Origin: Dorea sp. CAG:317
GTDB lineage: Bacteria; Bacillota; Clostridia; Lachnospirales; Lachnospiraceae
Length of the DNA: 48,690 nucleotides
Assembly (NCBI GenBank): GCA_000433535.1
Contig: FR892679.1
Location: 93,170 to 141,859 of the forward strand
Direction of reading: 5' to 3'
The notes under the pieces are model-generated. The model was not told the DNA's origin. It was given only the letters and a program-made list of their open reading frames with translations, and did no database searches. Position 1 is the first letter of the stretch, and every line of letters starts with the position of its first letter. The position numbers and the translations under genes were made by a program. Shown here piece by piece: positions 16,810 to 24,513 of the stretch.

Positions 16810-18729
16810 ATGATACTTGCATGTCACGGAATCAGTAAAGCATTTGAAGAAAAAATCATTGTTGACAATGGTTCCTTTCATATAGAAGACCACGAAAAGG
16901 CTGCTCTTGTAGGACCTAACGGCGCCGGAAAATCCACCATCCTGAAAATGATCGTAGGTGAACTTCCGACAGACAGCGGAAATGTAATCCTGACAAGAGG
17001 AAAGACACTTGGCTATCTGGCACAGCACCAAAACATGGATAGTTCCAACTCTATTTATGACGAAGTGAAGTCTGCAAAAGCACATCTGATCGCTATAGAA
17101 GAACAGCTTCGCAGCATTGAACTGGAAATGAAAGATCTCTCAGGGAGTGAATTAAACAGCCGTATGGAGACCTACCATCGGTTGACTGCCGCTTTTGAGC
17201 GGGAAAATGGTTATGCATATGAAAGCGAAATCACCGGAGTTCTGAAAGGACTGGGTTTTCAGGAGGAAGAATTCTCAAGACCGGTCTCCACTCTTTCCGG
17301 TGGGCAAAAAACGAGAGTTTCCCTCGGAAAACTGCTTCTTTCTAAACCCGATATTTTACTTCTCGACGAGCCGACCAACCATTTGGATCTAAATTCCATC
17401 ACATGGCTGGAAACTTACCTTCTCAACTATACGGGCGCTATCCTTATTGTCTCTCATGACCGATATTTTCTCAATCGAATTGTCACAAAGGTAATTGAGA
17501 TTGAAGCCGGTCAGGTTATGACATACCTTGGAAATTACAGCGACTTTTCCTATAAGAAAAAGCAGCTCCGGGAAGCACAGTTAAAAGAATACTTAAACCA
17601 GCAGCAGGAAATCAAACATCAGGAAGCCGTAATTGAAAAGCTTCGTTCGTTCAACCGCGAGAAATCTATCAAACGTGCTGAAAGCCGCGAAAAGATGTTG
17701 AATAAGATTGAGCGCATTGAAAAACCACAGGAAATCAACACCGACATCCATTTAACACTCACCCCATCTGTTGTCAGCGGAAATGATGTTTTATCTATCG
17801 AACATTTAAGCAAAGCATTCACACCACAGCAGTTGTTCTCAGATGTTTCTTTTGAGATCAAGCGCGGCGAGCATGTGGCAATCATCGGTGACAATGGAAC
17901 CGGCAAAACAACGCTTCTTAAAATTTTGAACGGACTTGTAGATGCAGACCATGGTTCTTTTACCTTGGGAACAAATGTACATATTGGATATTATGATCAG
18001 GAACACCATGTCCTTCACATGGAGAAAACCATCTTTGATGAAATTTCCGACGATTATCCGTCTCTTACAAATACAGAGATCCGCAATATGCTGGCAGCCT
18101 TTCTTTTCACCGGGGATGATGTATTTAAATTGATCGGCGATTTAAGCGGTGGAGAAAGGGGACGCGTCTCTCTGGCAAAGCTCATGCTCTCAGAGGCTAA
18201 TTTCCTCATTTTGGACGAGCCTACCAACCACTTAGACATTGCATCCAAAGAGATTTTAGAACACGCTTTAAATGATTACACCGGAACACTGCTCTACGTG
18301 TCCCATGACCGTTATTTCATCAACCAGACTGCCACAAGGATTCTTGATCTGGTAAATCAGAAATTCGTCAACTATATCGGAAATTATGATTATTATCTGG
18401 AGAAAAAAGAAGAACTGACCGCCGCATACACATCTGAAGTCAACGCGTCTGACTCTGCTTCCCCCGCTTCCGCTCCTTCCGAGAACAAATTAAGCTGGCA
18501 GGAGCAGAAAGAAGCACAGGCAAAAGAACGAAAACGTCAAAACGATTTACGAAAAACAGAAGAACGAATTACAGCTCTGGAAGAACGAGACAGCGAAATC
18601 GATCAGCTGATGATGAAAGAAGAAATCTTCACCAATTCCGTAAAATGCCAGGAACTGGCACAGGAAAAAGCCACTATCGCAGAAGAATTAGAAGAATTAT
18701 ATGAAAAATGGGAAGAGCTGGAAGAATAA
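16810..18729 (+). CDS. ABC-F family ATPase (YdiF-like ribosome-associated protein)
   Basis: 639 residues from ATG 16810, chosen because AGGAGG (16798-16803) is 6 nt upstream and a TATAAT -10 stands at 16771; the frame is open further upstream but without support. Two ABC domains and no membrane segments: Walker A GPNGAGKST, signature LSGGQKTRVSLG, Walker B LLLDEPTNHLDL; then GDNGTGKTT, LSGGERGRVSLAK, FLILDEPTNHLD. An interdomain linker rich in charged residues (about 235-310) is the ABC-F arm/linker. A C-terminal coiled coil (about 560-639) follows. ABC-F proteins act on the ribosome; the context next to rex points to the YdiF subgroup, not a proven resistance factor. The stop codon TAA overlaps the hairpin element. 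Confidence 0.9.
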   Translation: MILACHGISKAFEEKIIVDNGSFHIEDHEKAALVGPNGAGKSTILKMIVGELPTDSGNVILTRGKTLGYLAQHQNMDSSNSIYDEVKSAKAHLIAIEEQLRSIELEMKDLSGSELNSRMETYHRLTAAFERENGYAYESEITGVLKGLGFQEEEFSRPVSTLSGGQKTRVSLGKLLLSKPDILLLDEPTNHLDLNSITWLETYLLNYTGAILIVSHDRYFLNRIVTKVIEIEAGQVMTYLGNYSDFSYKKKQLREAQLKEYLNQQQEIKHQEAVIEKLRSFNREKSIKRAESREKMLNKIERIEKPQEINTDIHLTLTPSVVSGNDVLSIEHLSKAFTPQQLFSDVSFEIKRGEHVAIIGDNGTGKTTLLKILNGLVDADHGSFTLGTNVHIGYYDQEHHVLHMEKTIFDEISDDYPSLTNTEIRNMLAAFLFTGDDVFKLIGDLSGGERGRVSLAKLMLSEANFLILDEPTNHLDIASKEILEHALNDYTGTLLYVSHDRYFINQTATRILDLVNQKFVNYIGNYDYYLEKKEELTAAYTSEVNASDSASPASAPSENKLSWQEQKEAQAKERKRQNDLRKTEERITALEERDSEIDQLMMKEEIFTNSVKCQELAQEKATIAEELEELYEKWEELEE

Positions 18730-18785
18730 TTGGGACGTAGCATTTTTACAAAATGCTACGTCCCAATTTAACTTCTGGGGTGTCC
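18728..18785 (+). repeat. Dispersed hairpin element, copy 2
   Basis: A perfect 19-bp inverted repeat (18728-18746 and 18750-18768, loop TAC) starts inside the ABC-F stop codon. It is followed after 8-9 nt by GGGGTGTCC (18777-18785) and then a T-run (18786-18791). Relative to the upstream gene it has the same orientation and layout as copy 1 at 571-634. It also separates the convergent ABC-F and icd genes and could end either transcript. Confidence 0.8.
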
Positions 18786-18789
18786 TTTT

Positions 18790-19986
18790 TTACAATTTTT
18801 CTGCGATTGCTTTGATAAATCCTTCGCTGTTTAATACTGTCGGATTCGGAAGTGTTGTGATCAGTGCCAGATCTTTTGTCATTTTTCCTTCTTCGATAGT
18901 ATCAATCGTTGCTTTTTCTAATTTATCTGCAAATTCCATTAATTCTTGATTTCCGTCTAATTCTCCCCGTTTTCTGAGTGCTCCTGTCCATGCGAAGATT
19001 GTTGCTACGGAGTTAGTGGATGTTTCTTCTCCTTTTAAGTGCTTGTAATAATGACGCTGTACGGTTCCGTGCGCCGCCTCATATTCGTAATATCCATCCG
19101 GAGATACAAGCACAGATGTCATCATTGCAAGGGAACCAAAAGCGGATGATACCATGTCACTCATTACATCTCCATCATAGTTTTTACATGCCCAGATGTA
19201 ACCGCCTTCTGACTTCATCACACGTGCCACTGCGTCATCAATCAATGTGTAGAAATACGTGATTCCTGCATCTTCGAACTTTTCTTTATAATCTGTATCA
19301 AAAATCTCCTGGAAAATATCTTTAAAGGTGTGATCATATTTCTTGGAAATCGTATCTTTTGTCGCAAACCAGAGATCCTGTTTTGTATCCAGTGCATAGT
19401 TAAAACAGCTTCTCGCAAAACTTTCTATAGAACCATTTAAGTTGTGCATTCCCTGAGCTACACCGGCGCCGGTATAATTATGTACGAGTTCCCGCACTTC
19501 TGTTCCATCTTCCGCAGTATATACAAGCTCTACTTTTCCCGCTGCCGGAATCTTCATTTCTGTATTTTTATATACATCGCCATACGCGTGTCTTGCGATT
19601 GTAATCGGTTTCTTCCAATTCTTCACGCATGGTTCGATTCCTTTCACTACGATTGGCGCACGAAATACGGTTCCGTCTAAAATTGCACGGATCGTTCCGT
19701 TCGGGCTCTTCCACATTTCCTTCAGATTGTATTCTGTCATACGGGCTGCATTCGGAGTGATCGTCGCACATTTTACAGCCACTTTATACTTCTTTGTCGC
19801 ATTTGCCGCATCTATAGTTACCTGATCATTGGTTTCGTTTCTGTATTCCAGTCCCAAGTCATAATACTCTGTATTCAATTCAATATATGGTTCCAAAAGA
19901 TCTTCTTTGATCATCTTCCAGAGGATACGTGTCATCTCATCTCCGTCCATCTCAACGATAGGGGTTGTCATTTTAATCTTCGCCAT
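18790..19986 (-). CDS. icd: NADP-dependent isocitrate dehydrogenase (dimeric, eukaryote-like subfamily)
   Basis: 398 residues from ATG 19986. The frame stays open to 20028, but homology begins at MAKIKMTTPIVEMDGDEM and GGAG lies 9 nt before this ATG. Blocks seen: TITPNAARMTEY, SPNGTIRAILDGTVFR, MSDMVSSAFGSLAMMTSV and YEYEAAHGTVQRHY, which mark the type II dimeric NADP enzyme. Converts isocitrate to 2-oxoglutarate and CO2, giving NADPH. It is the last gene of the citrate synthase-GntR-icd operon, which would supply 2-oxoglutarate for glutamate. No aconitase gene is in the window. Confidence 0.95.
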   Translation of the reverse strand: MAKIKMTTPIVEMDGDEMTRILWKMIKEDLLEPYIELNTEYYDLGLEYRNETNDQVTIDAANATKKYKVAVKCATITPNAARMTEYNLKEMWKSPNGTIRAILDGTVFRAPIVVKGIEPCVKNWKKPITIARHAYGDVYKNTEMKIPAAGKVELVYTAEDGTEVRELVHNYTGAGVAQGMHNLNGSIESFARSCFNYALDTKQDLWFATKDTISKKYDHTFKDIFQEIFDTDYKEKFEDAGITYFYTLIDDAVARVMKSEGGYIWACKNYDGDVMSDMVSSAFGSLAMMTSVLVSPDGYYEYEAAHGTVQRHYYKHLKGEETSTNSVATIFAWTGALRKRGELDGNQELMEFADKLEKATIDTIEEGKMTKDLALITTLPNPTVLNSEGFIKAIAEKL

Positions 19987-20027
19987 AGTTCCATTCTCCT
20001 TTTCTTGATTTTCAAACCATACCTTCA

Positions 20028-20678
20028 TTAATTCTCCATATGCAGGTTCTCCATCACATTCATAATGTGTTGATTCGCAAGCTTCTCAGCCAGATCGGCA
20101 TCTTTGTTCCTGATGGCTTCCAGAATATCTCTGTGCTCTGCAATTGATTTTTCTGCTCTTTCCTTTTTCTTTACAGATAACCTTCTCGCCATCTGTACAT
20201 ATTTATGGAAATCAGATAATACATGTTCCAGTATACGACTATCTGACGCTTCATACAAGACTTGATGGAATTTTCCATCAAGTTCTGATACCTGAGCAGT
20301 ATCTCCGTTCCCTCTTTGTACATGAAATTCCGATAATACAAGAATCTCTTCCAGTCTTCCGATCTGTTCATCTGTAATATGCTCGGTTGCCCAGCGCGCA
20401 CACAAGCCTTCCAGCATAGAGCGGACATGATAAATGTCTGCCACATCTTTTGCCTTGATACTTGTGACATACGCTCCTTTGTTCGGAATAATCGTCACCA
20501 GTCCTTCCAGCTCTAATTGCCGCAAAGCTTCCCTGACCGGCGTTCTGCTGACTCCCATCTCTTCTCCGATCGTAATTTCCCGAAGCTCTTCCTGGTCTTC
20601 ATAGACGCCGGATAAAATATCTTCCCGAAGCTTTCGAAAAACTCTGCCTCTTAATGAATTATCCTGATATTCTTCCAT
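20028..20678 (-). CDS. GntR family regulator, FCD (FadR-like) subfamily
   Basis: 216 residues. N-terminal winged helix (about 5-75) with GVSRTPVREALRQLELEGLV and the wing NKGAYVTSI. The C-terminal all-helical FCD ligand domain (about 80-210) keeps the metal-binding pattern seen in the family (Asp-x-x-x-His in DGKFHQVLYEASDS and a late His in EHRDILEAI). Such proteins sense organic acids. Lying between the citrate synthase candidate and icd, it probably controls this operon in answer to citrate or a related acid (inference). A matching palindrome sits on the operon promoter (22159-22170). SD AAGGTGA precedes the ATG. Confidence 0.92.
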   Translation of the reverse strand: MEEYQDNSLRGRVFRKLREDILSGVYEDQEELREITIGEEMGVSRTPVREALRQLELEGLVTIIPNKGAYVTSIKAKDVADIYHVRSMLEGLCARWATEHITDEQIGRLEEILVLSEFHVQRGNGDTAQVSELDGKFHQVLYEASDSRILEHVLSDFHKYVQMARRLSVKKKERAEKSIAEHRDILEAIRNKDADLAEKLANQHIMNVMENLHMEN

Positions 20679-20733
20679 TTATTTTCACCTTCTCATTTCT
20701 ATCATCACATACCGTATCAAAATAATACCCAGA

Positions 20734-22125
20734 CTAGAGCAGGCTTACTCCAAGCTTCTTACAGGCATCATCTATAACCTTCAAGAGTTCTTCATCTGTA
20801 AGAACCGTCACACGGCCTCCCTCATATTCATTGTCTACCCACGCTTTGATCATTGCTACAAGCTCGGAATTTTTATCCACCTTCTTGTCATCTTTTAATT
20901 TAAAATAGGTGTTGATCCAGTGTGCGATTCCGGCAAGCCCGGAAGTATTCGACACTGCCACAAGCGGTGCGCGGTTTAAGAATTTCTGTGTATCAAACAC
21001 ATTATAGATCTCTTCATTTTTAAGAAGACCATCCGCATGGATACCGGCTCTTGTCACGTTAAAATTCTTTCCTGCAAATGGAGTCTGTGCCGGAATCTGA
21101 TATCCAATCTCTTTTTCATAGTACTCTGCCAGCTCAGTGATCACTGTTGTATCCATACCGTCTAATGTACCTCTAAGCTGCGCATACTCAAATACCATTG
21201 CTTCCAGCGGTGTATTTCCTGTACGTTCGCCAATACCAAATAACGAACAGTTGACGCTGGAGGCACCATAGAGCCATGCAGTGCTGGAATTGCTCACAGC
21301 CTTATAAAAGTCATTGTGTCCGTGAAATTCGATCAACTCGCTTGGTACACCGGCATGGATGCGAAGACCATAAATGATTCCCGGAATACTTCTCGGAATC
21401 ACCGCTCCCGGATAATTCACTCCGTACCCCATCGTATCGCACACACGAATTTTAACCGGAATCTTGTATTCATTCATTAAGTTCATAAGCTCCAGACAGA
21501 ACGGAATAACGAATCCGTAAATGTCTGCTCTTGTAATATCCTCCAAATGGCATCTTGGGCTGATTCCCGTTTCCAGACATTCCCGGACAACTGACAGATA
21601 ATGCTCCATACACTCTTTTCTTGTCATTTTCATTTTGTAGAAAATGTGATAATCCGAACAGCTTACCAGTATTCCGGTCTCTTTCATTCCGATTTCTTTT
21701 ACCAGTTCAAAATCCTTCTTATTTGCACGAATCCAGCTTGTAACTTCCGGGAACTGGTACCCCTTTTCCATACATTTATATACTGCATCACGGTCTTTTT
21801 TACTATAAAGGAAAAATTCACTCTGACGGATTTTACCATTCGGTCCGCCTAATTTGTGAAAGTAATCATAGATCTTAACAATCTGCTCTGTGCTGTATGG
21901 CGCTCTGGACTGCTGTCCATCCCGGAAAGTAGTATCTGTGATCCAGATCTCATCCGGCATACAGTGCGGTACAATACGATCGTTAAACGCAATCTTCGGA
22001 ATCTCATCATAGTGAAACAGATTACGGAAAACATTCGGCTTTTCCACGTCCACTAACGGATACATATGCTCTTCTAACTGCAACAGATTATTACTATGAT
22101 TTAAATATACCTTACGATTTTCCAT
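20734..22125 (-). CDS. Re-citrate synthase candidate (HMGL/isopropylmalate-synthase family)
   Basis: 463 residues from ATG 22125. The frame is open further upstream but crosses the promoter, so the longer start is rejected. DRE-TIM family marks: DTTFRDGQQS (64-73), the metal-ligand motif EFHGHND and GIGERTGNTPLEA. It is not a standard LeuA: there is no C-terminal LeuA regulatory domain of the usual size, and blocks such as GGPNGKIRQSEFFLYS differ. Linkage to a GntR/FCD regulator and isocitrate dehydrogenase suggests it condenses oxaloacetate and acetyl-CoA to citrate with Re stereochemistry, as in Clostridium kluyveri. Homocitrate or isopropylmalate synthase remain alternatives. First gene of the operon. 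Confidence 0.8.
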   Translation of the reverse strand: MENRKVYLNHSNNLLQLEEHMYPLVDVEKPNVFRNLFHYDEIPKIAFNDRIVPHCMPDEIWITDTTFRDGQQSRAPYSTEQIVKIYDYFHKLGGPNGKIRQSEFFLYSKKDRDAVYKCMEKGYQFPEVTSWIRANKKDFELVKEIGMKETGILVSCSDYHIFYKMKMTRKECMEHYLSVVRECLETGISPRCHLEDITRADIYGFVIPFCLELMNLMNEYKIPVKIRVCDTMGYGVNYPGAVIPRSIPGIIYGLRIHAGVPSELIEFHGHNDFYKAVSNSSTAWLYGASSVNCSLFGIGERTGNTPLEAMVFEYAQLRGTLDGMDTTVITELAEYYEKEIGYQIPAQTPFAGKNFNVTRAGIHADGLLKNEEIYNVFDTQKFLNRAPLVAVSNTSGLAGIAHWINTYFKLKDDKKVDKNSELVAMIKAWVDNEYEGGRVTVLTDEELLKVIDDACKKLGVSLL

Positions 22126-22158
22126 GATGTCCTCTCTCTCTTTCTTTTGTTTTGTATC

Positions 22159-22196
22159 ATTGTATACAATTATACACTTCTTTCTTGCTATGTCAA
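22159..22196 (-). promoter_or_regulatory. Promoter of the citrate operon with GntR-type operator
   Basis: Minus strand TTGACA (22191-22196) and TATAAT (22169-22174), both perfect hexamers, 16-nt spacer. A perfect 12-bp palindrome ATTGTATACAAT (22159-22170) overlaps the end of the -10 and the start site. TTGTATACAA fits the FadR/FCD-type pattern T-N-GT-N-N-AC-N-A, and the operon encodes such a regulator, so this is the likely autoregulatory site. Confidence 0.8.
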
Positions 22197-22240
22197 GATA
22201 AAGTGATAAATTCTTTACACATTCATTTCCTGCAAAAGAC

Positions 22241-22275
22241 AAAAAAGACAATTGAAAATCTCTTTTGATTTTCAA
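22241..22275 (-). terminator. ilvA terminator
   Basis: Stem GATTTTCAA/TTGAAAATC (22252-22260 with 22267-22275, extendable outward with GGCAG/TTGTC) followed on the minus strand by a T-run (22241-22246). It closes the ilvA transcript before the citrate operon promoter. Confidence 0.8.
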
Positions 22276-22307
22276 CTGCCTTTTTCTGTTATTCAACACT
22301 CTTTTTC

Positions 22308-23528
22308 TTAATATAATTTTGCTCCGATTTCTCTCGGGCGGAAACCTTCGTCTTCCAGCGCCTGCATGATCTCATGCTTATGCTCTGTTCCGAATGCTTC
22401 AATGGTCAGACGAAGCTCCACTGCCGCATTACGGTTGGTGCTTACGAACTGGTTATGCTCCAGTTTAATAACGTTTCCGTTATTGTTGGCAATCAGTGTT
22501 GCCACCTTCACAAGTTCACCCGCTTTATCCGGCATCAGTACAGATACGGAGAAGATTCTGTTTCTCTGGATCAATCCGTGCTGTACCACAGAGGACATGG
22601 TAATTACGTCCATATTTCCTCCGCTTAAAACAGAAACTGCCTTCTTACCTTTTAAATCAAGTTGTTTCAGTGCAGCAACTGTCAAAAGACCGGAATTTTC
22701 AACTACCATTTTATGATTTTCCACCAGATCAAGGAATACACCGATCAGTTCATCATCTTCTACCAGAAGCACATCATCAATATTTTCCTGTACATATGGG
22801 AAGATTGTTTCTCCAACACGTTTGACCGCAGTACCGTCAGCAATTGTGTTTGCAGATTCCAATGTTACAGGTTCCCCTGCCTTCAAAGCCGCAGTCATGC
22901 TCGCTGCTGATTTTGGCTCTACACCGATCACTTTAATCTTCGGATTCAGCATTTTCGCTAAAGTGGAGATACCTGTTACCAGTCCGCCGCCACCGATCGG
23001 AACGAGAATATAATCTACTGTAGGAAGCTCCTGCACGATTTCCATTGCGATACTTCCCTGTCCGCAAGCTACATCAAGGTCATCAAACGGATGTACAAAT
23101 GTATAACCCTTTTCTTCTGCAAGCTTCAGTGCATAGGCACAGGCATCGTCGTACACATCTCCATGAAGGATGACTTCTGCGCCGTAGCTTTTCGTACGGT
23201 TTACTTTGATCAGCGGAGTCACCGTCGGCATAACGATTGTCGCTTTACATCCGAATTTGGACGCTGCATAAGCAACTCCCTGCGCATGGTTTCCTGCGGA
23301 AGCAGTGATCAGTCCTCTTTCGCGTTCTTCTTCACTCAATGTGCTGATCTTATAATACGAACCACGCACCTTATAAGCACCTGTATACTGCATATTTTCC
23401 GGTTTCAAATAGATTCTTCCACCGGTCTGCTGACTCAAATATTCACTGTACACCAGCTTTGTCGGAAGCGTTACTTTTTTTACAATTTCACTTGCCTGTT
23501 CGAATTTCTCTAATGTTAACTTGTCCAT
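22308..23528 (-). CDS. ilvA: Threonine ammonia-lyase with C-terminal ACT domain
   Basis: 406 residues from ATG 23528, which has GGAGGAG 6 nt upstream; the longer frame to 23552 begins inside that SD region and is not used. PLP fold type II: the lysine is in YTGAYKVRGSYYKI near residue 55, SAGNHAQGVAYAA follows near 78, and the phosphate loop GGGGLVTG near 180. A single ACT-like domain (about 325-406; FSVSVLMPDKAGELVKVATL) ends the protein. The length and single ACT domain resemble the TdcB/short IlvA type found in Clostridia. Makes 2-oxobutanoate from threonine, for isoleucine synthesis or threonine fermentation. It follows ftsY by 33 bp. Confidence 0.93.
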   Translation of the reverse strand: MDKLTLEKFEQASEIVKKVTLPTKLVYSEYLSQQTGGRIYLKPENMQYTGAYKVRGSYYKISTLSEEERERGLITASAGNHAQGVAYAASKFGCKATIVMPTVTPLIKVNRTKSYGAEVILHGDVYDDACAYALKLAEEKGYTFVHPFDDLDVACGQGSIAMEIVQELPTVDYILVPIGGGGLVTGISTLAKMLNPKIKVIGVEPKSAASMTAALKAGEPVTLESANTIADGTAVKRVGETIFPYVQENIDDVLLVEDDELIGVFLDLVENHKMVVENSGLLTVAALKQLDLKGKKAVSVLSGGNMDVITMSSVVQHGLIQRNRIFSVSVLMPDKAGELVKVATLIANNNGNVIKLEHNQFVSTNRNAAVELRLTIEAFGTEHKHEIMQALEDEGFRPREIGAKLY

Positions 23529-23561
23529 CTGCTTCTCCTCCTGTTCTCTCATTGTCTGATT

Positions 23562-24500
23562 CTAAACTTCTCCTGTTGTAAATAACGCATTTACAAATGT
23601 ATCTGCATCAAATTTTTGCAGATCATCTATGGACTCACCAACTCCGATATATTTTACCGGAATGCCAAGCTCTGCTTGAATCGCCACGGCGATACCGCCC
23701 TTTGCTGTTCCATCCATTTTGGTAAGAACAATTCCTGTAATATCAGTTACTTCATTAAATTCCTTCGCCTGCTGCAATGCATTCTGCCCAGTAGTGGCAT
23801 CGAGGACTACTAATGTCTCTCTGAATGCTTCCGGAAATTCACGATCAATAATCCGGTTCATTTTTTTCAATTCTTCCATAAGATTCTTTTTATTATGGAG
23901 TCTTCCTGCCGTATCGCAGAGCATCACATCTGCATGTCTTGCTTTAGCAGCTGCAACTGCGTCATACACTACAGATGCCGGATCAGAGCCTTCCTGACCG
24001 CCGATCAGTTCCGCCTGTGCCCGATTTGCCCATTCCTTAAGCTGCTCTCCTGCCGCCGCACGGAAAGTGTCTGCCGCTGCCAGAATCACTTTCTTATTCT
24101 GCGCTCTTAGCTTTCCTGCCAATTTCCCGATGGTCGTTGTCTTTCCCACGCCGTTGACACCAATCACCATAACGACAGACGTTTTATCTTCAAATTCGTA
24201 TGCTGCTTCGCCTACATCCATCTGTTCTTTAATGCTTTCAATCAAAATTTCTCTGCAATCAGAAGGCTCTTTAATATGACGTTCTTTGACTTTGTCTCTT
24301 AAGTCGTCCAAAATGTCATACGTTGCCTGCACACCAAGATCCCCCATAATAAGAACCTCTTCTAATTCTTCATAGAAATCTTCATCAATATGTGAAAATC
24401 CATTGAAAATGCTGTCCATCCCGGACACAATATTATCTCTCGTTTTACTGAGTCCTGAAACCAAACGCCCCCAGAAACCAGTTTTCTTTTCCTCTGCCAT
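23562..24500 (-). CDS. ftsY: Signal recognition particle receptor FtsY
   Basis: 312 residues from ATG 24500, chosen because GAGGAG is 6 nt upstream; an ATG at 24530 lies inside smc and lacks an SD. N-terminal helical bundle, then the G domain: GVNGVGKTTTIGKLAGK, DTFRAAAGEQL, LCDTAGRLHNKK and LTKMDGTAKGG. The long acidic A domain of E. coli FtsY is absent, as in Gram-positives. Docks SRP-ribosome complexes at the membrane. Directly downstream of smc, the usual order. Confidence 0.97.
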   Translation of the reverse strand: MAEEKKTGFWGRLVSGLSKTRDNIVSGMDSIFNGFSHIDEDFYEELEEVLIMGDLGVQATYDILDDLRDKVKERHIKEPSDCREILIESIKEQMDVGEAAYEFEDKTSVVMVIGVNGVGKTTTIGKLAGKLRAQNKKVILAAADTFRAAAGEQLKEWANRAQAELIGGQEGSDPASVVYDAVAAAKARHADVMLCDTAGRLHNKKNLMEELKKMNRIIDREFPEAFRETLVVLDATTGQNALQQAKEFNEVTDITGIVLTKMDGTAKGGIAVAIQAELGIPVKYIGVGESIDDLQKFDADTFVNALFTTGEV

Positions 24501-24513
24501 AGCAAACTCCTCT

